Below, one piece after another: positions 33,850 to 42,528 of a stretch of 49,075 nt of DNA. Origin of the DNA: Hungatella sp. Lineage in GTDB: Bacteria > Bacillota > Clostridia > Lachnospirales > Lachnospiraceae. The position numbers and the translations under genes were made by a program. The notes beneath the pieces are model-generated. The model saw only the letters and a list, made by a program, of their open reading frames with translations. It ran no database searches and was not told the DNA's origin. The DNA is taken from assembly GCA_022796015.1 (NCBI GenBank), contig JAAWHU010000015.1:1-49075 (forward strand). The letters are read 5' to 3'. The first letter of the stretch is position 1; each line of letters opens with the position of its first letter.

Positions 33850-34512
33850 ATGAATGAGTTGGTAATAAGATGCTGTGTTCTTGGGATGGTGAGTACGAAC
33901 TGTTATATTGTGTATACAGAGCCTAAGGAGGAGGGGGAGGATGTGCTGAGTCCGGGAGTTATCATTGATCCCGGCGATAATGCGCCTTTTATCCTTAACA
34001 AATGCCGGGAACTGAAGGTTAGCCCCCAGGCTGTTCTGCTGACCCACGGACATTTTGACCATATTTTGGCAGCAGAAGATATCCGGAGGGCCTTCCATAT
34101 CCCGATTATGGCGGGGGAGGATGAGATGACCCTTTTGGGGGAGGCGGATATGAATTTAAGCGCTTCCTTTGGAGAGGCGGTGTCTGTATCTGCGGACAGA
34201 TGGCTTCGGGATGGGGAAACCCTGAAACTGATAGGGCGAAGCTGGAAGGTGATCCATACGCCGGGACACACTGCAGGAGGGGTATGCTATTATATAGAGG
34301 AGGAGAAGGTGCTTTTCAGCGGCGACACCCTGTTTCGGGAATCCGTGGGAAGAACCGATCTTCCCACTGCCAGCCCCATGGATATTATAGACTCTGTCGG
34401 GAGAAAGCTCTTGGTGCTGCCGGAGGACACAAACGTGTATCCCGGCCATGATGAGGATACCACCATTGGCCATGAGAAAAAATACAACATTATATACCAC
34501 GGCAGGCGTTAG
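33850..34512 (+). CDS. MBL-fold (glyoxalase II-like) hydrolase
   Basis: A 220-aa metallo-beta-lactamase-fold hydrolase. The metal-binding motif THGHFDH, the later histidine in HTPGHTAGG, the aspartate in FSGDTLF and the final histidine in YPGHDEDT are all present. Proteins of this group hydrolyse thioesters such as hydroxyacylglutathione or related thiols, but the substrate here is not known. It stands between relA and hemZ, an order I recall from other Clostridia. The ribosome binding site is AGGAGGAG. Confidence 0.9.
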   Translation: MNELVIRCCVLGMVSTNCYIVYTEPKEEGEDVLSPGVIIDPGDNAPFILNKCRELKVSPQAVLLTHGHFDHILAAEDIRRAFHIPIMAGEDEMTLLGEADMNLSASFGEAVSVSADRWLRDGETLKLIGRSWKVIHTPGHTAGGVCYYIEEEKVLFSGDTLFRESVGRTDLPTASPMDIIDSVGRKLLVLPEDTNVYPGHDEDTTIGHEKKYNIIYHGRR

Positions 34513-34520
34513 GAAAAAAC

Positions 34521-36029
34521 ATGATAGAAATTATATTAAATGACAGAGCCTATGAGCAGGATATTCGGGAGCTGCTTATGGCGTTTTATCCCGGGGAGAC
34601 ATTTGTATACGAACCATCACCTGAGGCAGGACTTTCTGTGGAAGGCATGGTGGACAGAGAACAACGATATTTTTCCATAAGGATTGTCAACCGCAGACAG
34701 GCGGGGCCGGTGGAGCTTCCTTCGGATATGGGAGAAGCGCTTAAGGCGGAGATGGCCGAGGCAGGGGAAGCCCTGGAGGTGAATTACAGGGACCGCACGG
34801 AGACCAAAAGCCGAATTAAGAGGAGGCTTTATGCCCTTTTGGTGAGGGAGACGGGAAAGCTTCTTCCATGGGGAACCCTTACAGGAATCCGCCCCACCAA
34901 GATCATCATGACGAAGCTGTCCCAAGGGAAAGGGGTGGATGAGATTACCGCCTTCATGAGGAGCACGTATTTTACCGGCTATGATAAGATTGATCTCGCC
35001 CTCAGAACGGCCCTTCACGAGAAACAGCTCCTTCAGACGGTGGACTGTGAGAGGGGATATAGTCTCTATATCGGCATTCCCTTTTGCCCTACTACCTGTC
35101 TGTACTGTTCCTTTACCTCGTTTCCCATAGGAAAATGGAAGAATCAGGTAGGTCTTTATCTTGAGGCTTTGTTCCGTGAGATGAGGGCAGTGGCAGAGGA
35201 TATGAAAGGAAGGACTTTGGACAGCGTGTATTTCGGCGGAGGGACTCCCACATCCTTATCAGCCCAGGAACTGGACCGGCTTCTCGGCGCACTTGAGGAG
35301 ACCTTCGACTTAAGCCATGTGAAGGAACTGACAGTGGAGGCAGGAAGGCCGGACAGCATCACCGGAGAGAAGCTTCAGGTGTTAAAATGCCACGGCGTCA
35401 CAAGGATCTCCATCAATCCTCAGACTATGCAGCAGAGAACTCTGGACTTAATCGGACGCCGCCATACAGTGGAGATGGTGAAGGACTGCTTTTTTATGGC
35501 CAGAGACATGGGCTTTGACAATATCAATATGGATCTGATCGTGGGGCTTCCAAATGAGAATATGGAGGATGTGAGAGACACCATGAATCAGGTCAGGGCC
35601 TTAAATCCTGACAGCATCACGGTTCATTCTCTGGCTATTAAGCGGGCTGCCAGGCTGAACACTATGAAAGAGGTGTATAAGGACTTAACGATCGTGGGGA
35701 CTCAGGAGATGATCGACTTAACTGCCCGGTACGCGGCGGATATGGGCATGGAGCCTTATTATCTCTACCGTCAGAAAAATATGGCGGGGAATTTTGAGAA
35801 TGTGGGGTATGCCCGGCCGGGGAAGGCCTGCCTTTATAATATTTTGATTATGGAGGAGAAGCAGACCATTATGGCTGCCGGCGCCGGGACCACCACCAAA
35901 GTGGTCTTTCCTGAGGAGAACCGGATTGAGCGGGCGGAGAATGTGAAGGATGTGGCTTCTTTCATAGAACGAATCGACGAGATGATTGAGAGGAAACGGA
36001 AGCTTTTACCTGACAGGACTCAATCATGA
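34521..36029 (+). CDS. hemZ: HemZ-like radical SAM protein (coproporphyrinogen dehydrogenase family)
   Basis: A 502-aa radical SAM protein. The 4Fe-4S motif is C189-x3-C193-x2-C196 (FCPTTCLYCSFTSFP). A GGGTPTSLS SAM-binding segment and GLPNENMEDV follow. The N-terminal 170 residues are the HemZ-specific extension with TGIRPTKI. HemZ is annotated as oxygen-independent coproporphyrinogen III dehydrogenase, though many HemN-like proteins have other roles, and no other haem genes are near. The start lies 8 nt after the MBL stop. Confidence 0.88.
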   Translation: MIEIILNDRAYEQDIRELLMAFYPGETFVYEPSPEAGLSVEGMVDREQRYFSIRIVNRRQAGPVELPSDMGEALKAEMAEAGEALEVNYRDRTETKSRIKRRLYALLVRETGKLLPWGTLTGIRPTKIIMTKLSQGKGVDEITAFMRSTYFTGYDKIDLALRTALHEKQLLQTVDCERGYSLYIGIPFCPTTCLYCSFTSFPIGKWKNQVGLYLEALFREMRAVAEDMKGRTLDSVYFGGGTPTSLSAQELDRLLGALEETFDLSHVKELTVEAGRPDSITGEKLQVLKCHGVTRISINPQTMQQRTLDLIGRRHTVEMVKDCFFMARDMGFDNINMDLIVGLPNENMEDVRDTMNQVRALNPDSITVHSLAIKRAARLNTMKEVYKDLTIVGTQEMIDLTARYAADMGMEPYYLYRQKNMAGNFENVGYARPGKACLYNILIMEEKQTIMAAGAGTTTKVVFPEENRIERAENVKDVASFIERIDEMIERKRKLLPDRTQS

Positions 36030-36049
36030 AATAGATATTTAAGAAACTA

Positions 36050-36097
36050 TTTTGTCGAAGTGATTGTTTTTGGACAAAAAATATAGTATAATACTAT
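36050..36097 (+). promoter_or_regulatory. Promoter and palindromic operator of the toxin-antitoxin pair
   Basis: TTGTTT (36064-36069), 17-nt spacer, TATAAT (36087-36092). The perfect palindrome ATAGTAT-A-ATACTAT (36083-36097) is centred on the -10. A second repeat, TTTTGTC (36050-36056) and GACAAAA (36073-36079), flanks the -35. Confidence 0.65.
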
Positions 36098-36145
36098 GAC
36101 CAAAGAGAAATAATATGTATAGAATACTAAGTAAGGAGGGATTTT

Positions 36146-36595
36146 ATGGAAAAGGCATTAGCTGTTGCTAAAGAATTTTATGATGAATATTTTAGCTGTT
36201 TTGGCAAAAAGATGGATGAAATGAAAATGCACAAGTTAATGTATTTTGCACAGAGAGAATCGCTTATGCTTAGTGGAGAAGTTTTGTTTCAGGAGGATTT
36301 TTTTGGTTGGAAGTATGGGCCTATATTAAAAAGTGTCAGAACCCAATATATGGAAGAACAGCCATTCCAAGATGTTGAAGGATGCGTGTGCCAAGCAACA
36401 AGGGATTTAGTTAAAGCTGTTATGGACAGGTATGCTAAATTGTCATCATGGCGTTTAAGTAGTTTATCTCATAATGAGTTTTCTTGGAAATGTTCAAGAA
36501 AAGGATTAGATGCGTCTGATCATGGAGATGTTAAACTTGAAGTAAGTGCAATGAAAGTAGATGCTGCCAGAGAATTGTCTCAAAGGAAGAGTTAA
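36146..36595 (+). CDS. Panacea-domain (DUF4065, SocA/GepA-like) antitoxin candidate
   Basis: A 149-aa cytosolic protein with the DUF4065/Panacea pattern KLMYFAQRESLMLSGEVLFQEDFFGWKYGPIL, the conserved tyrosine-rich helix and the W-x-x-GP turn. Panacea proteins are known antitoxins that neutralise many unrelated toxins. It starts behind AAGGAGGG and is followed after 23 nt by an unknown 281-aa protein in the same AT-rich composition, the expected position of a toxin. A palindrome on its promoter suggests autoregulation. A proteolysis-adapter role like SocA is an alternative. Confidence 0.82.
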   Translation: MEKALAVAKEFYDEYFSCFGKKMDEMKMHKLMYFAQRESLMLSGEVLFQEDFFGWKYGPILKSVRTQYMEEQPFQDVEGCVCQATRDLVKAVMDRYAKLSSWRLSSLSHNEFSWKCSRKGLDASDHGDVKLEVSAMKVDAARELSQRKS

Positions 36596-36618
36596 ATAAA
36601 ATACAATTACAGATAGGG

Positions 36619-37464
36619 GTGATTGTAATTAGCCTTGCCGAAGATAGAAAGTTTTATCAACAATATAAATGTGAGATTTTAACAAGCAATCAAATCAACA
36701 AATCATTAATTAATGATTTTAAGGCAGATGATATTGGAAGCTCCTTGGAAGAATTCTTGAAGGCAGATGCTTGGCGTGAGGATTCGGAAGGTGAAACAAA
36801 GGTTTATTTGATTAAAGATATAGATAATGAGGTCGCATTGTATTTTTCATTGAAATGCGGCCTTTTGTATGAGCCATATGATTATTTTCGTCTTGCATCT
36901 GACGAGTTGGATTTTGTTAATATGTTTATCGATGCATTGAAGATTAAGGATCATGAAGCCATAAAAAATTATTTTGAGTCTGGATATTATGATGCTGAGA
37001 AAACGGATAAATTATATAAGATTGCACAAGAACGTATAGAAGTAAAAACTGAGGGAATTGAGCTGGGAGATAACGAATCGACATTAAAAGTACATAATTG
37101 TTACTCGGCTATGGAATTACGTCATTTTTGTAAAAATATAAATTATCAAACTGAAAAACGGAAAGTACCTTTAGGAGTTGGTTTATTTTGGGAAGTTATT
37201 GTTCCCCAGATATGTAAAATAACAGATTTAGTGGGATGTAAATATTTATATTTATTTGCTGCTGATAATACACCAACAAAAGAAAATCACCAAAAAACAA
37301 GGAAATTGGTACAATATTATAAAAATGATTTAAAATTTGACCATATTCAAGGATTAACGATAATTAAACCAACTTATGATAGATCTTGTTGGGGAATGGT
37401 TCAAAAGATATCAGACTTGAAAAAGAATCAAGAAGTTATATGGGAAGAATTTTCAGATGTATAA
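36619..37464 (+). CDS. Putative toxin partner of the Panacea antitoxin (possible GNAT-like domain)
   Basis: A 281-aa protein, not recognised at family level. Its C-terminal half reads like an acetyltransferase core: VALYFSLKCGLL, then LRHFCKN, then PLGVGLFWEVIVPQICKITDLVGCKYLYLFAAD, where GNAT enzymes have the acetyl-CoA loop and a strand. No secretion signal. Composition is AT-rich, unlike the core genes. The start is uncertain: GTG at 36619 overlaps AGGGGTGA, which itself looks like a ribosome binding site, so a rarer downstream start is possible. It ends just before a strong terminator. Toxicity is inferred only from its partner. Confidence 0.6.
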   Translation: MIVISLAEDRKFYQQYKCEILTSNQINKSLINDFKADDIGSSLEEFLKADAWREDSEGETKVYLIKDIDNEVALYFSLKCGLLYEPYDYFRLASDELDFVNMFIDALKIKDHEAIKNYFESGYYDAEKTDKLYKIAQERIEVKTEGIELGDNESTLKVHNCYSAMELRHFCKNINYQTEKRKVPLGVGLFWEVIVPQICKITDLVGCKYLYLFAADNTPTKENHQKTRKLVQYYKNDLKFDHIQGLTIIKPTYDRSCWGMVQKISDLKKNQEVIWEEFSDV

Positions 37465-37526
37465 TATAACAATATTTGGAAGAGAAACTAAACCAACACC
37501 AGGAATTTTGTAAAAGGATTTAGAAG

Positions 37527-37555
37527 ATAGGGGTGCTTCGGCACTCCTATTTTTT
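37527..37555 (+). terminator. Intrinsic terminator of the toxin-antitoxin operon
   Basis: ATAGGGGTGC (37527-37536), loop TTCG, GCACTCCTAT (37541-37550), then a run of six T. A textbook terminator separating this operon from the BlaI-controlled lipoprotein. Confidence 0.9.
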
Positions 37556-37610
37556 GCGGCTCTGTGCGGTCAGCCTTTGATACTCCGCTTTCAGCCTGTA
37601 TGAGATTTAC

Positions 37611-37639
37611 TTGACTTTTAAATCTTACTAGTGTAATAT
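37611..37639 (+). promoter_or_regulatory. Promoter of the lipoprotein gene
   Basis: TTGACT (37611-37616), 17-nt spacer, TAATAT (37634-37639). The first BlaI-type operator covers the spacer and the -10, so bound repressor would block RNA polymerase. Confidence 0.75.
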
Positions 37640-37641
37640 TT
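37620..37641. promoter_or_regulatory. BlaI-type operator 1
   Basis: Half-sites AAATCTTAC (37620-37628) and GTAATATTT (37633-37641) separated by TAGT. It has the same half-site layout as operator 2 and as the site before blaI. Confidence 0.75.
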
Positions 37642-37645
37642 AAAT

Positions 37646-37667
37646 AAATCTTACATTAGTAAGATTT
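37646..37667. promoter_or_regulatory. BlaI-type operator 2
   Basis: Perfect dyad: AAATCTTAC (37646-37654), ATTA, GTAAGATTT (37659-37667). It lies 26 bp after operator 1, over the expected transcription start. Confidence 0.8.
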
Positions 37668-37718
37668 GAAGCGATGGAGATTCATGTGAAACGGTAAAGG
37701 GCAGAGGAGGAAGGGATT

Positions 37719-40094
37719 ATGCTGTTGGAAACAATAAACAGGTTTTGGAAGGCTGGCTTAATCGAAAAGAATAAAAAAATTCCCTTGTTTGCAATGATAA
37801 CGCTGATATTATTGATATTGGCCGGGTGCAGCTATGGGACGCCGGAGGCATCAGATCTTGAGATAACCCAGCAATACAGTGAAGTAGATTCTTTCAATAA
37901 AAATGATTCTGCTGATACAGAGCACATAGCTGAGATTCTTAGTGATATTTATGATGAAGCAGCAGATACAAATAGATTGGGAAGTCTGGATATTATGGGG
38001 CGCATGGTTGCCAGGCTTGGTGAAAAGGGTTATGTAGCTGTTGATAGCGGGAATCAGATTGACATGGCACAGGCAGAGAGGGCGCTGGCATTTTGTAAAG
38101 CAGTAGATGAAAAAGATCAGGATGAATTGACAATTATAATGGTTATGGAGATGGGGTTTTGTAAATTTGATTTGAAAACAGAGGATGGTAATGTAACGAT
38201 TGTCAGAGGATATTATCAATATGACCAAGATGGATCTTTGAAGACCAGGGACATAGTAAGCTACCCGGCGGACTTCTGGCAGTATACAGCGGAAGGATAT
38301 CTAATCTTTGAGGGGAGCTGGTTTTCAGATGAAAGTTATATATTGACATTAAGTGACATACCGGAACATACGATGCTTCGGATTTTGCCCTTGGATGAAA
38401 AGTGCAGGGAATATAACAGAAAGTATATTCTGCCAGTTGGTTATGGGCAGAACAACCTGTTTCTCTGTAATTGGAGCGAGGACGATTTTGGGGATTTGGA
38501 TTTTTACGATTTATTTGACAGGCTCTATCCAATGATGCACAGCCAGCCAGTGCCTTATATAGAGGATGAAAATTTAGGGGCCGGAGGGATTTACCAAGTA
38601 CCAGAAGAGTTGTTTGAAAATGTGATTGGGGCATATTTCAACACGGATAGCAAAACTCTTCGTTCAAAGACAACCTATATTTCAGAGCTTGCCTCCTATG
38701 AGTACAGGCCACGAGGTTTTTATGAGGTGGAATATCCGGATATTGCGTATCCTGAGGTAGTGGATTATTCGGAGAACCAGGATGGAACCGTTACGCTTCA
38801 TATCAATGCAGTAAATCCCAATGGAAATGTGTCTAAGGAGTTTTCCCACACAACCGTAATCCGTCCATTAAGTGAGGACAGTTTTCAGTATGTATCGAAC
38901 GAGATCATCTTCCCAGAAGGAGATTATAATATTTGGTGGCATTCAAATCGGCTGACAAAGGAAGAATGGGAAGAGGCCAGTGCCGGCAGCAAAGAAGAAA
39001 AGGGCTATAATCTTCCGATAGATGCCCGCCAAAGGGCAGAAGCAGAGGATGATTGCAATGAAATGATGGGGCTTATATCGGAGTTATACAAAAATGCAGA
39101 TAAAGGGTGTGCGTCCAATGTAGTTATTGCAGAGGAAGTCATGGAGCAGATGGCGGAAAAACTGAAAGATACCGGATACCCGGTTACAACAACACAAATC
39201 TATTCTAATATGGAAAACTACAAGGAGGCGGAGGAATTTTTAAATGCTTCCTTAGCAGGAAGAATCGGTTCTGTAATTATTTATAAAGTACATTCGGATG
39301 GCGGCATCGGGAGATATCAATACTCTTATGATGGAAAGGATATGTATGTTTTATCCGCAAAGGCCGCATGGGGCGATGATGATAAGCCTGTGATAGCATA
39401 TATTTCCAATACCCGGATCAAGGAATGGAGATTTACGGAAAAAGGATATTTCTGCTATGAATTATGCGTACCGGAATACCCGGAGGTTACTGAAATAGTG
39501 GATGGGAGCTGTATGGTCAGGGTAAAGCCGCAAACAAAAGAAAACAGGGAAATGTCGGAAAAATGTGTGCTTGGATTAGGCTATCAGGGAAACAATCTTT
39601 TATATTCTGATTGGGATGCAGACCACATGGAGCATTTGGATTATAATGGGATGTATGAGTATTTATATGCAATGAAATATGAGGAGCAGTTTCCTTCAGA
39701 GGATTATCGGGACGGGATACCAAAAGATGAGTTTGAGTGTCTGATTATGGAATATCTTCCGGTAACAGCAGAAGAAATACAGGATTATGCGGCATTTGAC
39801 AGAGAAAAACAGACTTATGTATGGGGAAGGCATGGCTGCTTTAATTATACTCCTACCTATTTTGGAACTTCATTTCCAGAGGTTACGGATATCAGGGAAA
39901 ATGAAGATGGGACAGTTACTTTCACTGTGGATGCAGTGTGCAGCATGATTTTATGTGATGATGCGGTGATAACCCATGAGCTTACAGTGCGGTTCTCAGA
40001 AGACGGCAGTTTTCAGTATTTAGGCAACAAAATTCTGGATGACGAAAGTTCCAATATACCCGTTTTATGGTTTCCATATACCCATATGGGATAG
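37719..40094 (+). CDS. Large lipoprotein with internal tandem duplication, BlaI-regulated
   Basis: A 791-aa lipoprotein. A hydrophobic signal (about 21-36) ends in the lipobox LAGC, giving the lipidated C37. The rest is two related halves of about 350 residues (about 55-400 and 430-791). Each starts with an I-x-x-[IL]-Y helix region, then has a GYGQNNLFLCNW/GYQGNNLLYSDW block, an IPKDEFE/VPEELFE block and a PEVVDYSENQDGTVT/PEVTDIRENEDGTVT block. I know of no function; a DUF6070-type family is possible but unverified. Two BlaI-type operators sit on its promoter, and a GAGGAGG precedes the start. Its 3' end overlaps blaR1 by 30 bp. Confidence 0.8.
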   Translation: MLLETINRFWKAGLIEKNKKIPLFAMITLILLILAGCSYGTPEASDLEITQQYSEVDSFNKNDSADTEHIAEILSDIYDEAADTNRLGSLDIMGRMVARLGEKGYVAVDSGNQIDMAQAERALAFCKAVDEKDQDELTIIMVMEMGFCKFDLKTEDGNVTIVRGYYQYDQDGSLKTRDIVSYPADFWQYTAEGYLIFEGSWFSDESYILTLSDIPEHTMLRILPLDEKCREYNRKYILPVGYGQNNLFLCNWSEDDFGDLDFYDLFDRLYPMMHSQPVPYIEDENLGAGGIYQVPEELFENVIGAYFNTDSKTLRSKTTYISELASYEYRPRGFYEVEYPDIAYPEVVDYSENQDGTVTLHINAVNPNGNVSKEFSHTTVIRPLSEDSFQYVSNEIIFPEGDYNIWWHSNRLTKEEWEEASAGSKEEKGYNLPIDARQRAEAEDDCNEMMGLISELYKNADKGCASNVVIAEEVMEQMAEKLKDTGYPVTTTQIYSNMENYKEAEEFLNASLAGRIGSVIIYKVHSDGGIGRYQYSYDGKDMYVLSAKAAWGDDDKPVIAYISNTRIKEWRFTEKGYFCYELCVPEYPEVTEIVDGSCMVRVKPQTKENREMSEKCVLGLGYQGNNLLYSDWDADHMEHLDYNGMYEYLYAMKYEEQFPSEDYRDGIPKDEFECLIMEYLPVTAEEIQDYAAFDREKQTYVWGRHGCFNYTPTYFGTSFPEVTDIRENEDGTVTFTVDAVCSMILCDDAVITHELTVRFSEDGSFQYLGNKILDDESSNIPVLWFPYTHMG

Positions 40095-41909
40095 GATGGA
40101 GAGGGAGATTTCAGATGCTTTACTGCCTGTGGCATTTTCTGAGGCCTGGATGTTGGCGGCAAAAAAGTATGTGTTGTCAGCAGTTTCCATATAGCCCACA
40201 AACCAGCCGTTTACATCTTGACCGTCCACACGTCCCGTTCCGGTTTTCCCGTAAAGGCTTTTGCCTTCCGACGAAAAAAGGCAGATGGAATTTTTTACGG
40301 CATCTATATTTTCCGGGGCAAAGTTAAATCGGTTGCCGTGCAGGGCTGTTAAAAGTTCTACCTGTTCTACCGGGGAGATTTTTAGCGCCCCCTGCATCCA
40401 GTATGGGGAAAACGCTGTATTTACAATCTCATTCCCATATCCCATTGTTTGGAGATAGCCTTGAACAGCAGACTCGCCGATCTGATTGTCTATTTCCTCA
40501 AAATACCAGTTGACAGAGGATTGCATGGCAGAAAGTAAATCCTGATTTCTGTTCCATGGTTCAAATGGGTGGAGGGTGCCATCCCATGCCATGAAGGAAT
40601 CATCTGGTGCAATCACGCCTTCTTCCAGTCCAAACAGCGCATCATAGATTTTATAAGTAGAATTTGGGGCTGTCCTTAAAGTGGCCTGCTCCAGATCATA
40701 GATCTTCCAGGTATCGCCGTTTAGATCATATAGTACAAAGCTTCCCTCATATCCACGGAACCAGGCAGACAGGTCAAGCGTAGAAAACTTGTCAGAGGGC
40801 ATATTCCATGGATACCTGCTCTGGTCATCTCCATAGGTGGAAAGTACTGGGGCAAGCCCTAAAAGAATAACGCTAATGGTAACAAAAGCAGTAAATCCCT
40901 TTACTTGTCTGAAAGCAGAAGGTTTTTTATAAGTGGAAATATTGGCAATTCTTCGTTGCAGCTGCTTCATGCCTCCGCTGATCCCGGCTGCAAAGGGGAA
41001 CGGCGCAAGTGAAACCTTCTCGGCAAAATTAATGAGCGTATTTCCGTAATCTTCATAATCACATTCGTCCAGGAGGTTCAGGACAGATGTATCACAGGCA
41101 ACCTCCCGGTCATCCCGCATTTCTTTCAATGCATACCAGACACATGGGTTACACCAGTAGAGTACGCCGAAAAGGTTCATAAAGAAACCAGCCAGTGTAT
41201 CTTTGTGCCTGTAATGCTGTAATTCGTGTAATAGCATATACCGCATATCCGCAGCATTAAAACATTCTCCAGGTCTCCCTTTGTACCCCTTTGCATAGGC
41301 ATGAAAATCCGATATAAGATGGATTGGAAGATAAATACGGGGGTTGAATACTCCCACCATAATAGGTGATTTCAGGAAGGCCGTGCTGTATACGGGAATA
41401 GTTCTTGTGATGTTCAGCTCCCTTAAACAGTTATGGTATAAAATACGGACAGCCTTGTTCTGCAGGGGAAGGGCAGACTTTTCCATGGCCTTTAATCGGG
41501 ATACTGATGTTATCTCTAATAAAACCATAGCCAGGATGCCAACCAGCCATATACCGCAAAAAATTAGTCCAAGAATGGAGGGGGTTTCTCTGCTGACAGA
41601 CAGTGCAAAGTCATTTATCGGATTTGCAGTGCCGGAGGTATTTGGATTTAGGAAAACCTCTGTAATCGTCCCCCTGCTTGATGATACCCTGGTTTTCCAT
41701 GGGCCAAGCAATGGGAGAATCTGCGCAAAGGAGGCGGGGCGAAAGGGAAGGAAGGGGACTGCAAGAATCCAAAGGAGCGGGAACCATAGATGGAACTGCA
41801 TCCGGCTGGTTAAATAATTTTTCAATGCCCGTTTTGCCATAACAAGAAAGCCTATGATAATACAGATAAAAATATTGCATAGGAAAAAGCGTATTCCAAA
41901 ATCAGCCAT
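40065..41909 (-). CDS. blaR1: BlaR1-type beta-lactam sensor-transducer
   Basis: A 614-aa membrane protein. Four hydrophobic segments surround a zinc metalloprotease domain with H228-E-x-x-H232 (LLHELQHYRHKD) and the later acidic motif REVACD. The C-terminal extracellular penicillin-binding sensor has the three motifs intact: S417-T-Y-K420, S465-V-N467 and K555-T-G. Binding of a beta-lactam should activate cleavage of BlaI. The start at 41909 (MADFG) is placed behind GGGGG and overlaps blaI by 8 nt. No beta-lactamase gene is in the window, so its output may be the lipoprotein at 37719. Confidence 0.93.
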   Translation of the reverse strand: MADFGIRFFLCNIFICIIIGFLVMAKRALKNYLTSRMQFHLWFPLLWILAVPFLPFRPASFAQILPLLGPWKTRVSSSRGTITEVFLNPNTSGTANPINDFALSVSRETPSILGLIFCGIWLVGILAMVLLEITSVSRLKAMEKSALPLQNKAVRILYHNCLRELNITRTIPVYSTAFLKSPIMVGVFNPRIYLPIHLISDFHAYAKGYKGRPGECFNAADMRYMLLHELQHYRHKDTLAGFFMNLFGVLYWCNPCVWYALKEMRDDREVACDTSVLNLLDECDYEDYGNTLINFAEKVSLAPFPFAAGISGGMKQLQRRIANISTYKKPSAFRQVKGFTAFVTISVILLGLAPVLSTYGDDQSRYPWNMPSDKFSTLDLSAWFRGYEGSFVLYDLNGDTWKIYDLEQATLRTAPNSTYKIYDALFGLEEGVIAPDDSFMAWDGTLHPFEPWNRNQDLLSAMQSSVNWYFEEIDNQIGESAVQGYLQTMGYGNEIVNTAFSPYWMQGALKISPVEQVELLTALHGNRFNFAPENIDAVKNSICLFSSEGKSLYGKTGTGRVDGQDVNGWFVGYMETADNTYFFAANIQASENATGSKASEISLSILSHMGIWKP

Positions 41910-42297
41910 GTTCATTCCCCCTGTCTTTTGAACCCTTTGCGAGAAGGGAACGGAGGGTGTCAATTTCTGATTCGGAGAGTCTGTCATCTTCGATATATGC
42001 AGAAAACATTGCTGTAATATCTCCGCCATAATACCGCTTCAGAAAAGAGCGGCTTTCCTGCCCGATGTATTCTTTTTCTTGGATCAAGGGGGTGTAAACG
42101 AATACCCGGCTCTGCTTTTCATAGGAAAGCGCTCCTTTGGTTACAAGCCGCTTGATCAAGGTCTGTATTGTCTTAGGGCTCCATTTTGTAGTTTGTGTCA
42201 GCTTTTCGGTGATTTCATTGGTGCTGATGGGCGCGTGCTTCCATATGACTTTCATCACTTCAAATTCTGCTTCCGAAATTTGCGGCAATTTATTCAT
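41902..42297 (-). CDS. blaI: BlaI/MecI family repressor
   Basis: A 131-aa winged-helix repressor. It begins with the family pattern ISEAEFEVMKVIWKHAPIST and has a recognition helix in WSPKTIQTLIKRLVTKGAL, followed by the dimerisation part with DRLSESEIDTLRSLL. BlaR1 inactivates such repressors by cleavage; in this protein the usual N-F site position reads M-F (AMFSAYIED). An operator with the same half-sites as those of the lipoprotein gene overlaps its start point. The start ATG has AGAGGGA about 7 nt upstream. Confidence 0.95.
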   Translation of the reverse strand: MNKLPQISEAEFEVMKVIWKHAPISTNEITEKLTQTTKWSPKTIQTLIKRLVTKGALSYEKQSRVFVYTPLIQEKEYIGQESRSFLKRYYGGDITAMFSAYIEDDRLSESEIDTLRSLLAKGSKDRGNEHG

Positions 42298-42314
42298 CTG
42301 TAATTCCCTCTCTT

Positions 42315-42365
42315 AAATCCTACGACTGTAATATATATTGTAATGTGAAAATGAGGAAATGTCAA
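42315..42365 (-). promoter_or_regulatory. blaI promoter and BlaI-type operator 3
   Basis: On the minus strand, TTGACA (42365-42360), 17-nt spacer, TACAAT (42342-42337), then an operator with half-sites AAATCCTAC (42315-42323) and GTAATATAT (42328-42336) as read on the plus strand. It matches 7-8 of 9 bases per half-site with operators 1 and 2. Confidence 0.75.
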
Positions 42366-42444
42366 TTTTTCAGTAAAGAAATATTATCCAAGAAATATTT
42401 ACCTGGGGAGAACCGGCAGATGTAATCTTTCTCCCCCAAACCCA

Positions 42445-42473
42445 TTGCCATTTTCCAGAGACAATAGTATAAT
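42445..42473 (+). promoter_or_regulatory. hisS promoter
   Basis: TTGCCA (42445-42450), 17-nt spacer, TATAAT (42468-42473). It gives hisS its own transcription start after the island. The rest of the gap 42366-42528 shows no gene. Confidence 0.75.
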
Positions 42474-42528
42474 CATTTACACAAAACATGCCCAGACACA
42501 CATTATTATAAAAAACAGGAGAACAGAC

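Noticed and set aside
36030..42528. Prophage or integrative element
   Set aside because: No integrase, recombinase, relaxase or phage structural gene and no terminal repeats were seen.
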